Of a stretch of DNA of 28,147 nt, positions 21,760 to 28,147 are shown piece by piece. Each line of letters starts with the position of its first letter. Position 1 is the stretch's first letter. The stretch lies in contig CAZSIT010000030.1 in NCBI GenBank assembly GCA_964607165.1, forward strand, positions 1-28,147. Reading direction: 5' to 3'. The DNA is from DSPP01 sp964607165 (GTDB lineage Bacteria; Zixibacteria; MSB-5A5; DSPP01). The translations under genes were made by a program, and so were the position numbers. The notes beneath the pieces were generated by a model, which saw only the letters and a list, made by a program, of their open reading frames with translations, ran no database searches and had not been told where the DNA came from.

Positions 21760-21855
21760 CTACCGCATTTTCTTCTTATGCCGGTCGCGGCGCCGCCGCT
21801 TGCGCAGCTTGTGCTTTTTTATTTTAGCCCGCTTCCGTTTCTTTCCGCTTGGCAT
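21760..21855 (-). CDS. Tiny basic ribosomal-type protein (AURKAIP1/COX24-domain, 31 residues)
   Basis: The reading frame encodes MPSGKKRKRAKIKKHKLRKR and then RRRDRHKKKMR, 31 residues, about two thirds Lys or Arg. It matches the 'MPSGKKRKR...KRLRKNRHKKK' proteins annotated as AURKAIP1/COX24-domain proteins in Bacteroidetes and relatives, which are thought to be small-subunit ribosomal components. AGGAG six bases before the ATG at 21855 strongly supports translation. It follows HU by 51 bases on the same strand. Confidence 0.85.
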   Translation of the reverse strand: MPSGKKRKRAKIKKHKLRKRRRRDRHKKKMR

Positions 21856-21870
21856 TTCGCTCCTGTTTTT

Positions 21871-21900
21871 TAATCCCTAATCCCTAATCGCTAATCACTG
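21871..21900. repeat. TAATCCC heptamer filler repeat
   Basis: Four consecutive heptamers (TAATCCC twice, then TAATCGC and TAATCAC) in the HU to small-protein gap, the same wording as at 1928-1948. Confidence 0.55.
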
Positions 21901-21906
21901 TCTTTA

Positions 21907-22191
21907 TTACACCGGTAGTTTGATGATGGTCGCTTTAAACTCGTTGGACGGCTTAAAGACCGGTACTTTGCGGGTGGGCACCGGAACCTCCTCGCCGGTG
22001 CGCGGATTACGGGCCTTGCGCGCCTTCCGGGCCTTGACTTTAAAAGTTCCGAAGCCGCGTATCTCGATGTTGTGGCCTTCCTCGAGCGACTTTTTAATCT
22101 GCTCCAAAAAGTTTTCCACAACAACCATAACGTCGGTTCGGGTCAAACCCGTCTTTTCAGCCACCTTTTCGACCAAATCCGCTTTGGTCAT
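21907..22191 (-). CDS. hup: HU/IHF-family nucleoid DNA-binding protein
   Basis: This 94-residue protein is typical HU length. It starts MTKADLVEKVAEKTGLTRTD. The core GHNIEIRGFGTFKVKARKAR precedes the DNA-intercalating arm ARNPRTGEEVPVP with the R-N-P tip. FKPSNEFKATI closes the fold. HU dimers bend and compact DNA. AAGGAGGTGAG directly upstream of the ATG is the strongest ribosome binding site in the window, consistent with high expression. It lies 31 bases after the FmdB-type gene in the sppA cluster. Confidence 0.95.
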   Translation of the reverse strand: MTKADLVEKVAEKTGLTRTDVMVVVENFLEQIKKSLEEGHNIEIRGFGTFKVKARKARKARNPRTGEEVPVPTRKVPVFKPSNEFKATIIKLPV

Positions 22192-22222
22192 CGCTCACCT
22201 CCTTGCTGGCATTTTGAGAGCA

Positions 22223-22450
22223 TCAGTTAGTTTCACCTCCAAATCGTCCGCAAACACAGCTTTCCGGACCGCAGGCCGCTTCGCCGCTGGCCGAAGAGTT
22301 CAAGCCGGAAGTTACCCCAAAAACCGAAAGCAGGCTTTCCAGCTCCATCCCTCCGCAGCCGGGACAGTTGCCGCAGCCGCGTTCTTTCATTTTTTGCATC
22401 AATTCAAACCGGTTTCCGCAATTCTTGCAAGCGTATTCGTATAAGGGCAT
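22223..22450 (-). CDS. FmdB-family zinc-ribbon protein with Cys-rich tail
   Basis: This 75-residue protein starts at ATG 22450, two bases after the sppA stop. The in-frame TTG at 22456 would overlap sppA and add only two residues. The signature is MPLYEYACKNCGNRFELMQ, with CKNC and CPGC knuckles for zinc. The end carries four more cysteines (ACGPESCVCGRFGG...), unlike the charged tail of the other FmdB-type protein at 15943. These extra cysteines could form a second metal site. The function is not established. Confidence 0.85.
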   Translation of the reverse strand: MPLYEYACKNCGNRFELMQKMKERGCGNCPGCGGMELESLLSVFGVTSGLNSSASGEAACGPESCVCGRFGGETN

Positions 22451-22452
22451 CT

Positions 22453-23367
22453 TCAAATTTTAAACAGATATTTTAAACCGGGAGAAAGCATCTCTTCCAG
22501 TTCTTCCGGGATTTCAATTTTCTTTCCGAATATCCCATCCTCGACCAAATCAAAAATCGAGCGCCGGCGGTACTTTTTCTCCTTAACCGTCCTCGGTTCG
22601 CCTTGGATGCCGCCCATTTTTCCGGCAAGCCGGAGAGCATCCTGCAAATTCCCCAGCCGGTCAACCAAACCTTTTTCCTTCGCCTGGCGTCCGGTGAAAA
22701 CCGAGCCATCCGCTAAAGCCAAAACTTCAGATTTTTCCATCCGGCGGTTTTTGGAAACCGCCTCCACGAACTGCTCGTAGGTGTCGTTGATGACCGATTG
22801 CAGCATCTGGCGCTCATTTTCGGTCATCGGGCGGGAGTAGGAACCGACGTCTTTCAGTTCTCCGGACTTTACCACCTCGGTTTTGATTCCAATCTTCTTA
22901 AACAAATCCGCAAGAACAGGAAACTCGAAAATAACGCCAATCGACCCGGTAAGCGAACCGGGATTGGCGACGATAGAGTCCGCCGCGCAGGCCACGTAGT
23001 ATCCGCCGGAAGCGGCCACGCTGCCCATTGAGGCGACGATTTTTTTCTTTTTTCTAACTTCCAAGACCTGATCGTAAATTTCCTGGGATGGGGCAACCGC
23101 TCCGCCGGGGCTATCAATGCGCAGAACAATCGCTTTCACCGCGCCGTCGTCCTCGTACTTTTTTAGCTGGCGGACGATATCGGTTGAACTCATAATAATG
23201 CCGGTCAAATCGATTACCGCTACTTTGGAGCCGAGACCAAAAACTCCGTCTTCGCTTTCGGTATAGGCCGGGCCGGAGGAAAAGAAGGCCAGCATGGCCA
23301 AAAGTCCGATTCCCAAAAAAAGAATTAGGATTACGAGCCCTACTATCAAATTTCTTTTTGATGCCAC
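22453..23367 (-). CDS. sppA: Signal peptide peptidase SppA
   Basis: This 304-residue membrane-bound serine protease of the S49 family (short, Bacillus-type SppA) degrades cleaved signal peptides. The N-terminal membrane helix is at about residues 7-29. The nucleophile S120 lies in SVAASGGYYVACAAD and the general base is K172 in SGELKDVGSYSRPMTENER. VLRIDSPGG and GSIGVIFEFP are also typical. The start is GTG at 23367 with AGAGGT seven bases upstream. It lies 13 bases after mltD, and its stop is two bases from the next ATG. Confidence 0.94.
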   Translation of the reverse strand: MASKRNLIVGLVILILFLGIGLLAMLAFFSSGPAYTESEDGVFGLGSKVAVIDLTGIIMSSTDIVRQLKKYEDDGAVKAIVLRIDSPGGAVAPSQEIYDQVLEVRKKKKIVASMGSVAASGGYYVACAADSIVANPGSLTGSIGVIFEFPVLADLFKKIGIKTEVVKSGELKDVGSYSRPMTENERQMLQSVINDTYEQFVEAVSKNRRMEKSEVLALADGSVFTGRQAKEKGLVDRLGNLQDALRLAGKMGGIQGEPRTVKEKKYRRRSIFDLVEDGIFGKKIEIPEELEEMLSPGLKYLFKI

Positions 23368-23380
23368 TAAGCTAACCTCT

Positions 23381-25321
23381 TCAAATCGGTATCCGAATCA
23401 CCATTCCCACCGCCAAAATATGCGTGGAAAGGTTGTTAAAAGCCATAATTTCCTTAACGCTGACCCCAAACCGTTTGGCGATATCCCAGAGCGAATCCCC
23501 TCTCTTGATTCGATAGGCCACCGGTTTTGTAGAAATGGCGGAAGCGGTCGAGTGGGAGGAATCCCGGTTTGGGCTGACAGCCACGGTTGGAGGTGTAACC
23601 GGAATAATCAATCTCTTTCCTGCCGGCACCACATCGGAAGAAAGCTTATTGGCCTGTTTTAGCTCGGCCACGCTCACCCCATAGCGGTTGGCAATCTTGG
23701 CTAACGTATCACCCCGCCGGACTTTGTAAGTCTTGCGGCTGGCGAGCGCTTTTTTCGAAGCCAGATAATCGCTGGAAACGTAAGCCGGAACCAAAACCGA
23801 TTTTCCGACGCGCGGTCGATACCCTTTTTTAAGACGGTTAATACGTATCAAATCCCCGGCTGTCGTTCCATATTTCTGGGCAATGGCTACCAAGGATTCT
23901 CCCCGGCGGATTTTGTGCCGCACCAGAACCATCTTTTTGGCCTGCGGCATCTGGTCGTAGTAGGCCCAGAAAAGCTCTTCCTTCCCAACCGGGATGCGTA
24001 AAACAAATTTTCCCGGCGGCGTTACTCCCCGCACCAGTTGGGGATTTAAGTCCTTCAATTCCTCCACCGTGCACGAAAGATGGCGGGCAACCACCGCAAG
24101 CTCCAAGGGTTTTCTTACCGCCACCGTGTCAAAATCCAGAGCCGGTTGATAGATCACGTCCCCAAAACCGTATTTTTTCGGCTCTTTGGCAATCATCACC
24201 GCCGCGGCAAAAAGCGGGACGTAGTTTTCGGTCTGCTGGCGCAGCTTCATTTCCCAAAAATCTTCGGTATCCTGTTTTTTCATCGCCCGGCCGATTCGTC
24301 CCGGCCCTCCGTTGTAAGCTGCCAAGGCCAGTTCCCAGGAATTGAAACGATTGTACAAATCGCCAAGGTAGCCGGCCGCCGCATAGGTGGATTTGACAAA
24401 GTCGCGGCGTTCATCCACAAAATAATTGACGCTCAAATTATAAAGTCGTCCGGTGGAAGCGATAAATTGCCAAGTCCCGACGGCATGGGCATAAGAATAG
24501 GCATGGGGGTTGAAACCGGATTCTATCAAAGGAAGATAAACCAAATCCTGAGGGACGCCCTGCTCTTTTAGAATCCGCCGCATCAAGGGAACATAGCGCG
24601 TGGAACGGGAAAGATACTGGCTGAAAGGCCGGCGAGCTACGGTTTGCAAATAAGCCAAAGCATCTGCCACGCGGTCATTGAACTGAATCGGAACGTCAAA
24701 CTTAACGTTCGGGTCGGGGCGGGTCAAAGCTTGGGGCAAAAGCTGCGCTTTTAACGCTTCAAAATTCTTCAAATTGCGGAAGCGGTCCAAAAAGGCGGTA
24801 ATGGAGGCCTCGGTTCCCAAATTCCCCTGCGCTTCCAGAGTCGTTTTAAGTTCATCGGCAATCTCCGCCAAAAGCTTGTTCATCCGGGTATGCAATTCGG
24901 GGAACTCCTCTTCATCGACCCCTATATCCGACAACCGCTCCAAAGCTTCCTCAAAGCGTTTCTGGGCCAAATCCCAGTTTCCCTGGCGATTGGCGCTGAC
25001 CCCCTGCCCAAAAATATCCTCTATCTCGCCTAACTCTTCAATATAGGCCTCTTCATCATCTCCATCGGTGGACTCTTCTCCCTCTCCATTTTTGGAAATT
25101 GCCTTGGAAGGATTGGAGTTATCCGATAGTGAAGTTGAAGCCGGCTCGCTATTTACATCAGAAGCGGTGGAGGGTTTACTTTTTGTTGAAGTTGAGGAAG
25201 TATTCGAATTTCGGCCAACCGCCGGCTTTTCATCGGAAGTTTGCTTAGCCGCCATTTTCCCGCTGGAACAACCAGCCAATGCCAGCAACGCGAAAACTAT
25301 TATATAAAACCTGGCTTTCAT
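23381..25321 (-). CDS. mltD: Membrane-bound lytic murein transglycosylase D with three LysM domains
   Basis: In this 646-residue lipoprotein the signal MKARFYIIVFALLALAGC has a lipobox with Cys18. A Ser/Glu-rich low-complexity linker spans about residues 25-95. The SLT domain has catalytic E267 in LPLIESGFNPHAYS, then VGTWQFIASTGRLYNL and ALAAYNGGPGRIGRA. Three LysM repeats (about 472-520, 533-577, 601-646: RGESLVAIAQKYG, RGDTLAKIANRYG, RGDSLWDIAKRFG) bind glycan strands. It cleaves peptidoglycan to anhydro-muropeptides in the periplasm. GGAGGAG lies just before the ATG, and a TTGACA promoter lies upstream. It heads the sppA/FmdB/HU gene run. Confidence 0.95.
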   Translation of the reverse strand: MKARFYIIVFALLALAGCSSGKMAAKQTSDEKPAVGRNSNTSSTSTKSKPSTASDVNSEPASTSLSDNSNPSKAISKNGEGEESTDGDDEEAYIEELGEIEDIFGQGVSANRQGNWDLAQKRFEEALERLSDIGVDEEEFPELHTRMNKLLAEIADELKTTLEAQGNLGTEASITAFLDRFRNLKNFEALKAQLLPQALTRPDPNVKFDVPIQFNDRVADALAYLQTVARRPFSQYLSRSTRYVPLMRRILKEQGVPQDLVYLPLIESGFNPHAYSYAHAVGTWQFIASTGRLYNLSVNYFVDERRDFVKSTYAAAGYLGDLYNRFNSWELALAAYNGGPGRIGRAMKKQDTEDFWEMKLRQQTENYVPLFAAAVMIAKEPKKYGFGDVIYQPALDFDTVAVRKPLELAVVARHLSCTVEELKDLNPQLVRGVTPPGKFVLRIPVGKEELFWAYYDQMPQAKKMVLVRHKIRRGESLVAIAQKYGTTAGDLIRINRLKKGYRPRVGKSVLVPAYVSSDYLASKKALASRKTYKVRRGDTLAKIANRYGVSVAELKQANKLSSDVVPAGKRLIIPVTPPTVAVSPNRDSSHSTASAISTKPVAYRIKRGDSLWDIAKRFGVSVKEIMAFNNLSTHILAVGMVIRIPI

Positions 25322-25348
25322 CTTCTCCTCCTCACTTTAAGCCGTTCG

Positions 25349-25377
25349 CAATAAAGGAATTAGTCCTAAACTGTCAA
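25349..25377 (-). promoter_or_regulatory. Predicted promoter of mltD
   Basis: On the minus strand a perfect TTGACA (25377-25372) is followed after 17 bases by TTATTG (25354-25349). An imperfect palindrome, TTCCAACTCGTTGGAA, lies 20 bases upstream at 25397-25412 and could be a regulator site. Confidence 0.5.
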
Positions 25378-25425
25378 GCAGAATCATAAATTTTTTTTCC
25401 AACTCGTTGGAACGCCTGAAGTTCA

Positions 25426-26337
25426 TCAATTCAACCCCCAGTAGTTTTCCAATTTTCCGGCAATCTGCCGATCATCGGCATCAAACCAGCAAACCGGCGT
25501 CTGATGGCGAAACCAAGTCATCTGGCGTTTGGCATAGTTTCTGGTTTTTTGTTTAATCGTTTGTGCCATCTGGGCTTGCGTTAATTCCCCCTGCAAAAAC
25601 CGATATATTTCAGGATAACCGATGGTTTTAAAGCCCGGCCATTCCGGACAAAATCCCTCTTTTTTTAAACGAACAACTTCCTCTAACCAACCCTTCTTTA
25701 GCTGACTATCAATTCGCGCCTCAATCCGTTCATACAACTTCTTCCGGTCTAAACTTAATCCGGCCCAAATAAACTTAAATCCAGCCGGTGCCCGACGTTT
25801 TTTCTCGATGGCCGACATCGGCTTTCCCTCGGCGTAAAAGACCTCCAAAGCCCGCACGATACGCTGCCGGTCGTTAGCGGAAAGTTTCCCCGCCTTCTGG
25901 AGGTCAAGTTGCTTTAGTTCTTGATAAAGTTCAGCTGTGCTCATCTTTTCCAAATTCTCGCGTATTCCGGCAACTCTACCCGAACCGGGAAAAAGCCCTT
26001 GCGTGAGCGCCTTCAAATACAAACCGGTCCCTCCAACTACGAAGGCTTTCCCGCCCTTTGACTTAAGTTCCTTTAACACTTCTAACGCCCTCATTCTAAA
26101 ATCTTGTGCCGAAAAGTTCTCCTGCGGCCCGATCACATCCAGAAGATGGTGCCGCACATTTCGCGCTTCCGGGGGAACTTTACCCGTGCCGATATCCATC
26201 CCAAGGTAAATCTGCCGGGAATCGGCGCTTACGACCTCCCCCTTATATTTATCGGCCAATTCAATGGCCAATTGACTCTTCCCTACGCCCGTAGGGCCGC
26301 AAAGAACGTAAACCGGACAGGAGCTTTCCGGCATCAT
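25426..26337 (-). CDS. miaA: tRNA dimethylallyltransferase MiaA
   Basis: This 303-residue enzyme transfers dimethylallyl to A37 of tRNAs reading UNN codons. The P-loop is GPTGVGKSQLA (residues 14-24). SADSRQIYLGMDIGTGKVP binds the substrate, and VRHHLLDVIGPQENFSAQDF, VVGGTGLYLKAL and ANDRQRIVRALEV are all family hallmarks. KTRNYAKRQMTWFR near the end contacts the tRNA. Two ATG codons stand in tandem at the start. It lies 34 bases after the acyl-CoA synthetase on the same strand. Confidence 0.97.
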   Translation of the reverse strand: MMPESSCPVYVLCGPTGVGKSQLAIELADKYKGEVVSADSRQIYLGMDIGTGKVPPEARNVRHHLLDVIGPQENFSAQDFRMRALEVLKELKSKGGKAFVVGGTGLYLKALTQGLFPGSGRVAGIRENLEKMSTAELYQELKQLDLQKAGKLSANDRQRIVRALEVFYAEGKPMSAIEKKRRAPAGFKFIWAGLSLDRKKLYERIEARIDSQLKKGWLEEVVRLKKEGFCPEWPGFKTIGYPEIYRFLQGELTQAQMAQTIKQKTRNYAKRQMTWFRHQTPVCWFDADDRQIAGKLENYWGLN

Positions 26338-26371
26338 AAGCTAAAAGGGTTTAAAAGATTAAGGGAAAAAG

Positions 26372-28126
26372 TCAATTATCGAGACGGGGTTCGGGCGAGC
26401 TAAAGAGATGGCGTTTGATTTTACGGGTATAAGTCTTCTCAAACTCTTGCCGGCGCACGGTAAAATGCTGGATGCGCTTATAATCCGCCAGTTGACCGGA
26501 AAGCCGTTGCACTTCTGCTTTCAGTTTGGCATCAACTTCGGCTTCATTTAATGTCCGACCAGATTGCAAAGCCTGCCGGTCCAGATATTCCAGATTGGGA
26601 ACAACAATCGCTTCGATTTCCTCACCTGCTAACTTTTCATTTCTCCGCCCTAAAACCAAAGCTTCGGCTATAATTGGCGATTCCAAAAGCTTAGCCTCCA
26701 GCTCTTCCGGACAAACATTTTTCCCGCCGGGAGTCACGATGATGTTTTTGCAGCGCCCGGATATGTATAAATACCCCTCGTAATCCAGATAGCCGATATC
26801 GCCGGTGCGAAACCACCCATCCTTATCCAAAACGGCAGCCGTGGCGGAGGGATTTTTGTAATATCCCGGCATAACGTTTTTTCCCCTGGCTAAAATCTCC
26901 CCATTTCCCGCCGCATCCGGGGCGTCGATTTTAAACTGCACCCCCGGCACCGGCGGGCCGACGGAAGCGGCTTTAACCTTGTATAAATCGACCGGATTAA
27001 CCGAAAGCACCGGCGCCGTCTCCGTCAAGCCATATCCCTGCAGAATCGGTATCCCCAAAACAAAAAAATCTTCCGCGACTTTGGGAGGCAAGGCCGCCCC
27101 GCCGGAAATCAGAAATCGCAAACTGCCCAATCCAGCCTTATGACGAAAGGATTTAAACAAGACCACTCCTGCTCGTCTTTTCCCTTTTCGATACGAATGG
27201 CGGCTTAAATTGAAAAAAATTTTGAAGGCGAGATTGCCCAAAAACCCTTTTTGGGCCGCTCCCCGGAAAATCCCTTCCACCATTTTGACAAACAGCAGGG
27301 GAACCCCGAGCAGCATAGTCGCTCCCGCCCGCTGAATATCTTCCGTCAACTCTTTCGACTTCAAGCTGCGCGCCGTCACCACCCGCGCTCCAAACCCCAA
27401 AGGCATTAAAAACCCGCCCGTGCATTCGAAGGTATGCGCTAGAGGGAGAATCGAAAGGAAAGTATCCGCCGGCGAACACTCAAAAACCGAAAGCACGCTC
27501 CAGACGTTGGTAACCAGGTTTTTATGCGTTAGCATAACCCCTTTGGAACTGCCGGTCGTGCCGGAGGTGAAAATTAGAGCCGCCAAATCTTCATTCGAAA
27601 TTTTCGGCACTGCCGCCATTTCCGGCCCCTCAACCAGCGACCTCCAATTCATCCCTTGTTCGCTTTTTGTCGCTGGCTCGTAATCCAAATTGATGACGGT
27701 TGCAATCCGATGTTTGTACCAGAGCTGCCGCACCGCTTCCGAATCCGGTTTGAAGAAATGCCCGGAAGTTATTATTGCCTTCATCTCCCCTTGCTGAAAA
27801 ATCTGCTCCAACTCCTGGATTTTCAGATGCGGATCGATGGGAACCACCGCCGCTCCAAGCGCCAAAATTCCGAGGTAGCTCACCCCCCACTCCGGCCGGT
27901 TTTCTGAAATCAAGCCGACCCTGTCTCCAGTCTGAACGCCTAACTTTTTCAGCCCCGCCGCCAGCCGAAAAGCCATCTGATAAACTTCGCGAAAAGAATA
28001 ACCGGTTATCTTCTCCCTCTCAAAATGGCATAGAAAGGGCAGATTTTCATAGCGCCCGGCGCACTTTTCCAAAAATTCCGGTATCGTGCACCCTTTTATT
28101 TCCGCCAAAAATTCCTGAAAGGTCAT
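26372..28126 (-). CDS. AMP-dependent acyl-CoA synthetase (long-chain fatty-acid type)
   Basis: This 584-residue protein appears complete. The adenylation motifs are IFTSGTTGSSKGVMLTHKN (P-loop), LPLAHTFECTGG, LISGGAALPPKVAEDFF, GYGLTETAPVLSVNP and GWFRTGDIGYLD, with the swivel ISGRCKNIIVTPGGKNVCPEE. The wording fits FadD15/LC-FACS-type synthetases that activate long-chain fatty acids with ATP and CoA. Chain-length preference cannot be read. The ATG at 28126 is only 21 bases from the window end, so the promoter and ribosome binding region are mostly outside. It is upstream of miaA. Confidence 0.9.
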   Translation of the reverse strand: MTFQEFLAEIKGCTIPEFLEKCAGRYENLPFLCHFEREKITGYSFREVYQMAFRLAAGLKKLGVQTGDRVGLISENRPEWGVSYLGILALGAAVVPIDPHLKIQELEQIFQQGEMKAIITSGHFFKPDSEAVRQLWYKHRIATVINLDYEPATKSEQGMNWRSLVEGPEMAAVPKISNEDLAALIFTSGTTGSSKGVMLTHKNLVTNVWSVLSVFECSPADTFLSILPLAHTFECTGGFLMPLGFGARVVTARSLKSKELTEDIQRAGATMLLGVPLLFVKMVEGIFRGAAQKGFLGNLAFKIFFNLSRHSYRKGKRRAGVVLFKSFRHKAGLGSLRFLISGGAALPPKVAEDFFVLGIPILQGYGLTETAPVLSVNPVDLYKVKAASVGPPVPGVQFKIDAPDAAGNGEILARGKNVMPGYYKNPSATAAVLDKDGWFRTGDIGYLDYEGYLYISGRCKNIIVTPGGKNVCPEELEAKLLESPIIAEALVLGRRNEKLAGEEIEAIVVPNLEYLDRQALQSGRTLNEAEVDAKLKAEVQRLSGQLADYKRIQHFTVRRQEFEKTYTRKIKRHLFSSPEPRLDN

Positions 28127-28147
28127 TGCAGAGTGAAAATATACCCA

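Noticed and set aside
25397..25412. Hairpin as a rho-independent terminator of miaA
   Set aside because: On the minus strand the stem is followed by A residues, not T, and the perfect stem leaves only a two-base loop.

Overview
This window looks like chromosomal DNA from an uncultured, diderm bacterium, most likely an FCB-superphylum or neighbouring candidate phylum (Zixibacteria/KSB1/Marinimicrobia-like). Three things suggest this: a secreted protein with a FlgD-like/type IX-style sorting tail (YPNPFNPKTTIRF...), a lipobox-bearing MltD-type murein hydrolase beside PBP1A, and a heavy load of short palindromic repeats typical of such genomes. The phylum assignment is inference; no rRNA or marker gene fixes it. 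Most genes are moderately GC-rich. Three patches are visibly AT-richer and look acquired: about 2.84-4.25 kb, 11.73-12.31 kb and 19.07-20.85 kb.

Layout. 1-277: tail of an RluE-type pseudouridine synthase. 411-1809: an Rrf2-type Fe-S regulator and an aldo/keto reductase in one operon, behind a promoter and a possible operator. 1812-2061: tandem double-hairpin repeats. 2081-2641 (-): a small membrane protein. 2873-4247: an AT-rich pair, an IS1595-like zinc-ribbon/HTH protein with no DDE domain followed by a P63C-domain protein. 4301-7304 (-): two membrane proteins, an NmrA-like NAD(P)-binding protein and a BaiN/HI0933-type flavoprotein. 7426-9405: an MFS permease and the sorting-tail protein. 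9521-11641 (-): PBP1A. 11730-12308: an orphan secreted protein. 12378-16742: a compact housekeeping run of tyrS, prfB (with its programmed +1 frameshift), a class I aminotransferase, an FmdB-type zinc ribbon and a NYN/YacP nuclease. 16769-17223: a frameshifted REP-associated tyrosine transposase (RAYT) flanked by its REP palindromes. 17527-18936: a Re-citrate-synthase-like DRE-TIM enzyme with a strong promoter and terminator. 19070-20852: an AAA ATPase (DUF3696-like) plus a PIN nuclease, a candidate defence or toxin module. 20981-21529 (-): a YfcE-type phosphoesterase. 21760-28126 (-): acyl-CoA synthetase and miaA, then mltD, sppA, a second FmdB-type protein, HU and a 31-residue basic ribosomal-type protein.

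The most distinctive features are: (i) a 20-bp palindrome (consensus YCCCGAGCGAAGYCGAGGGR) present six times, five of them in frame inside unrelated genes, where it encodes PERSRG or SLDFARD, much like Rickettsia palindromic elements; (ii) palindromes nested in the loops or arms of other palindromes; (iii) the two AT-rich two-gene modules, zinc-ribbon/P63C and AAA ATPase/PIN, which are the best candidates for undescribed systems.
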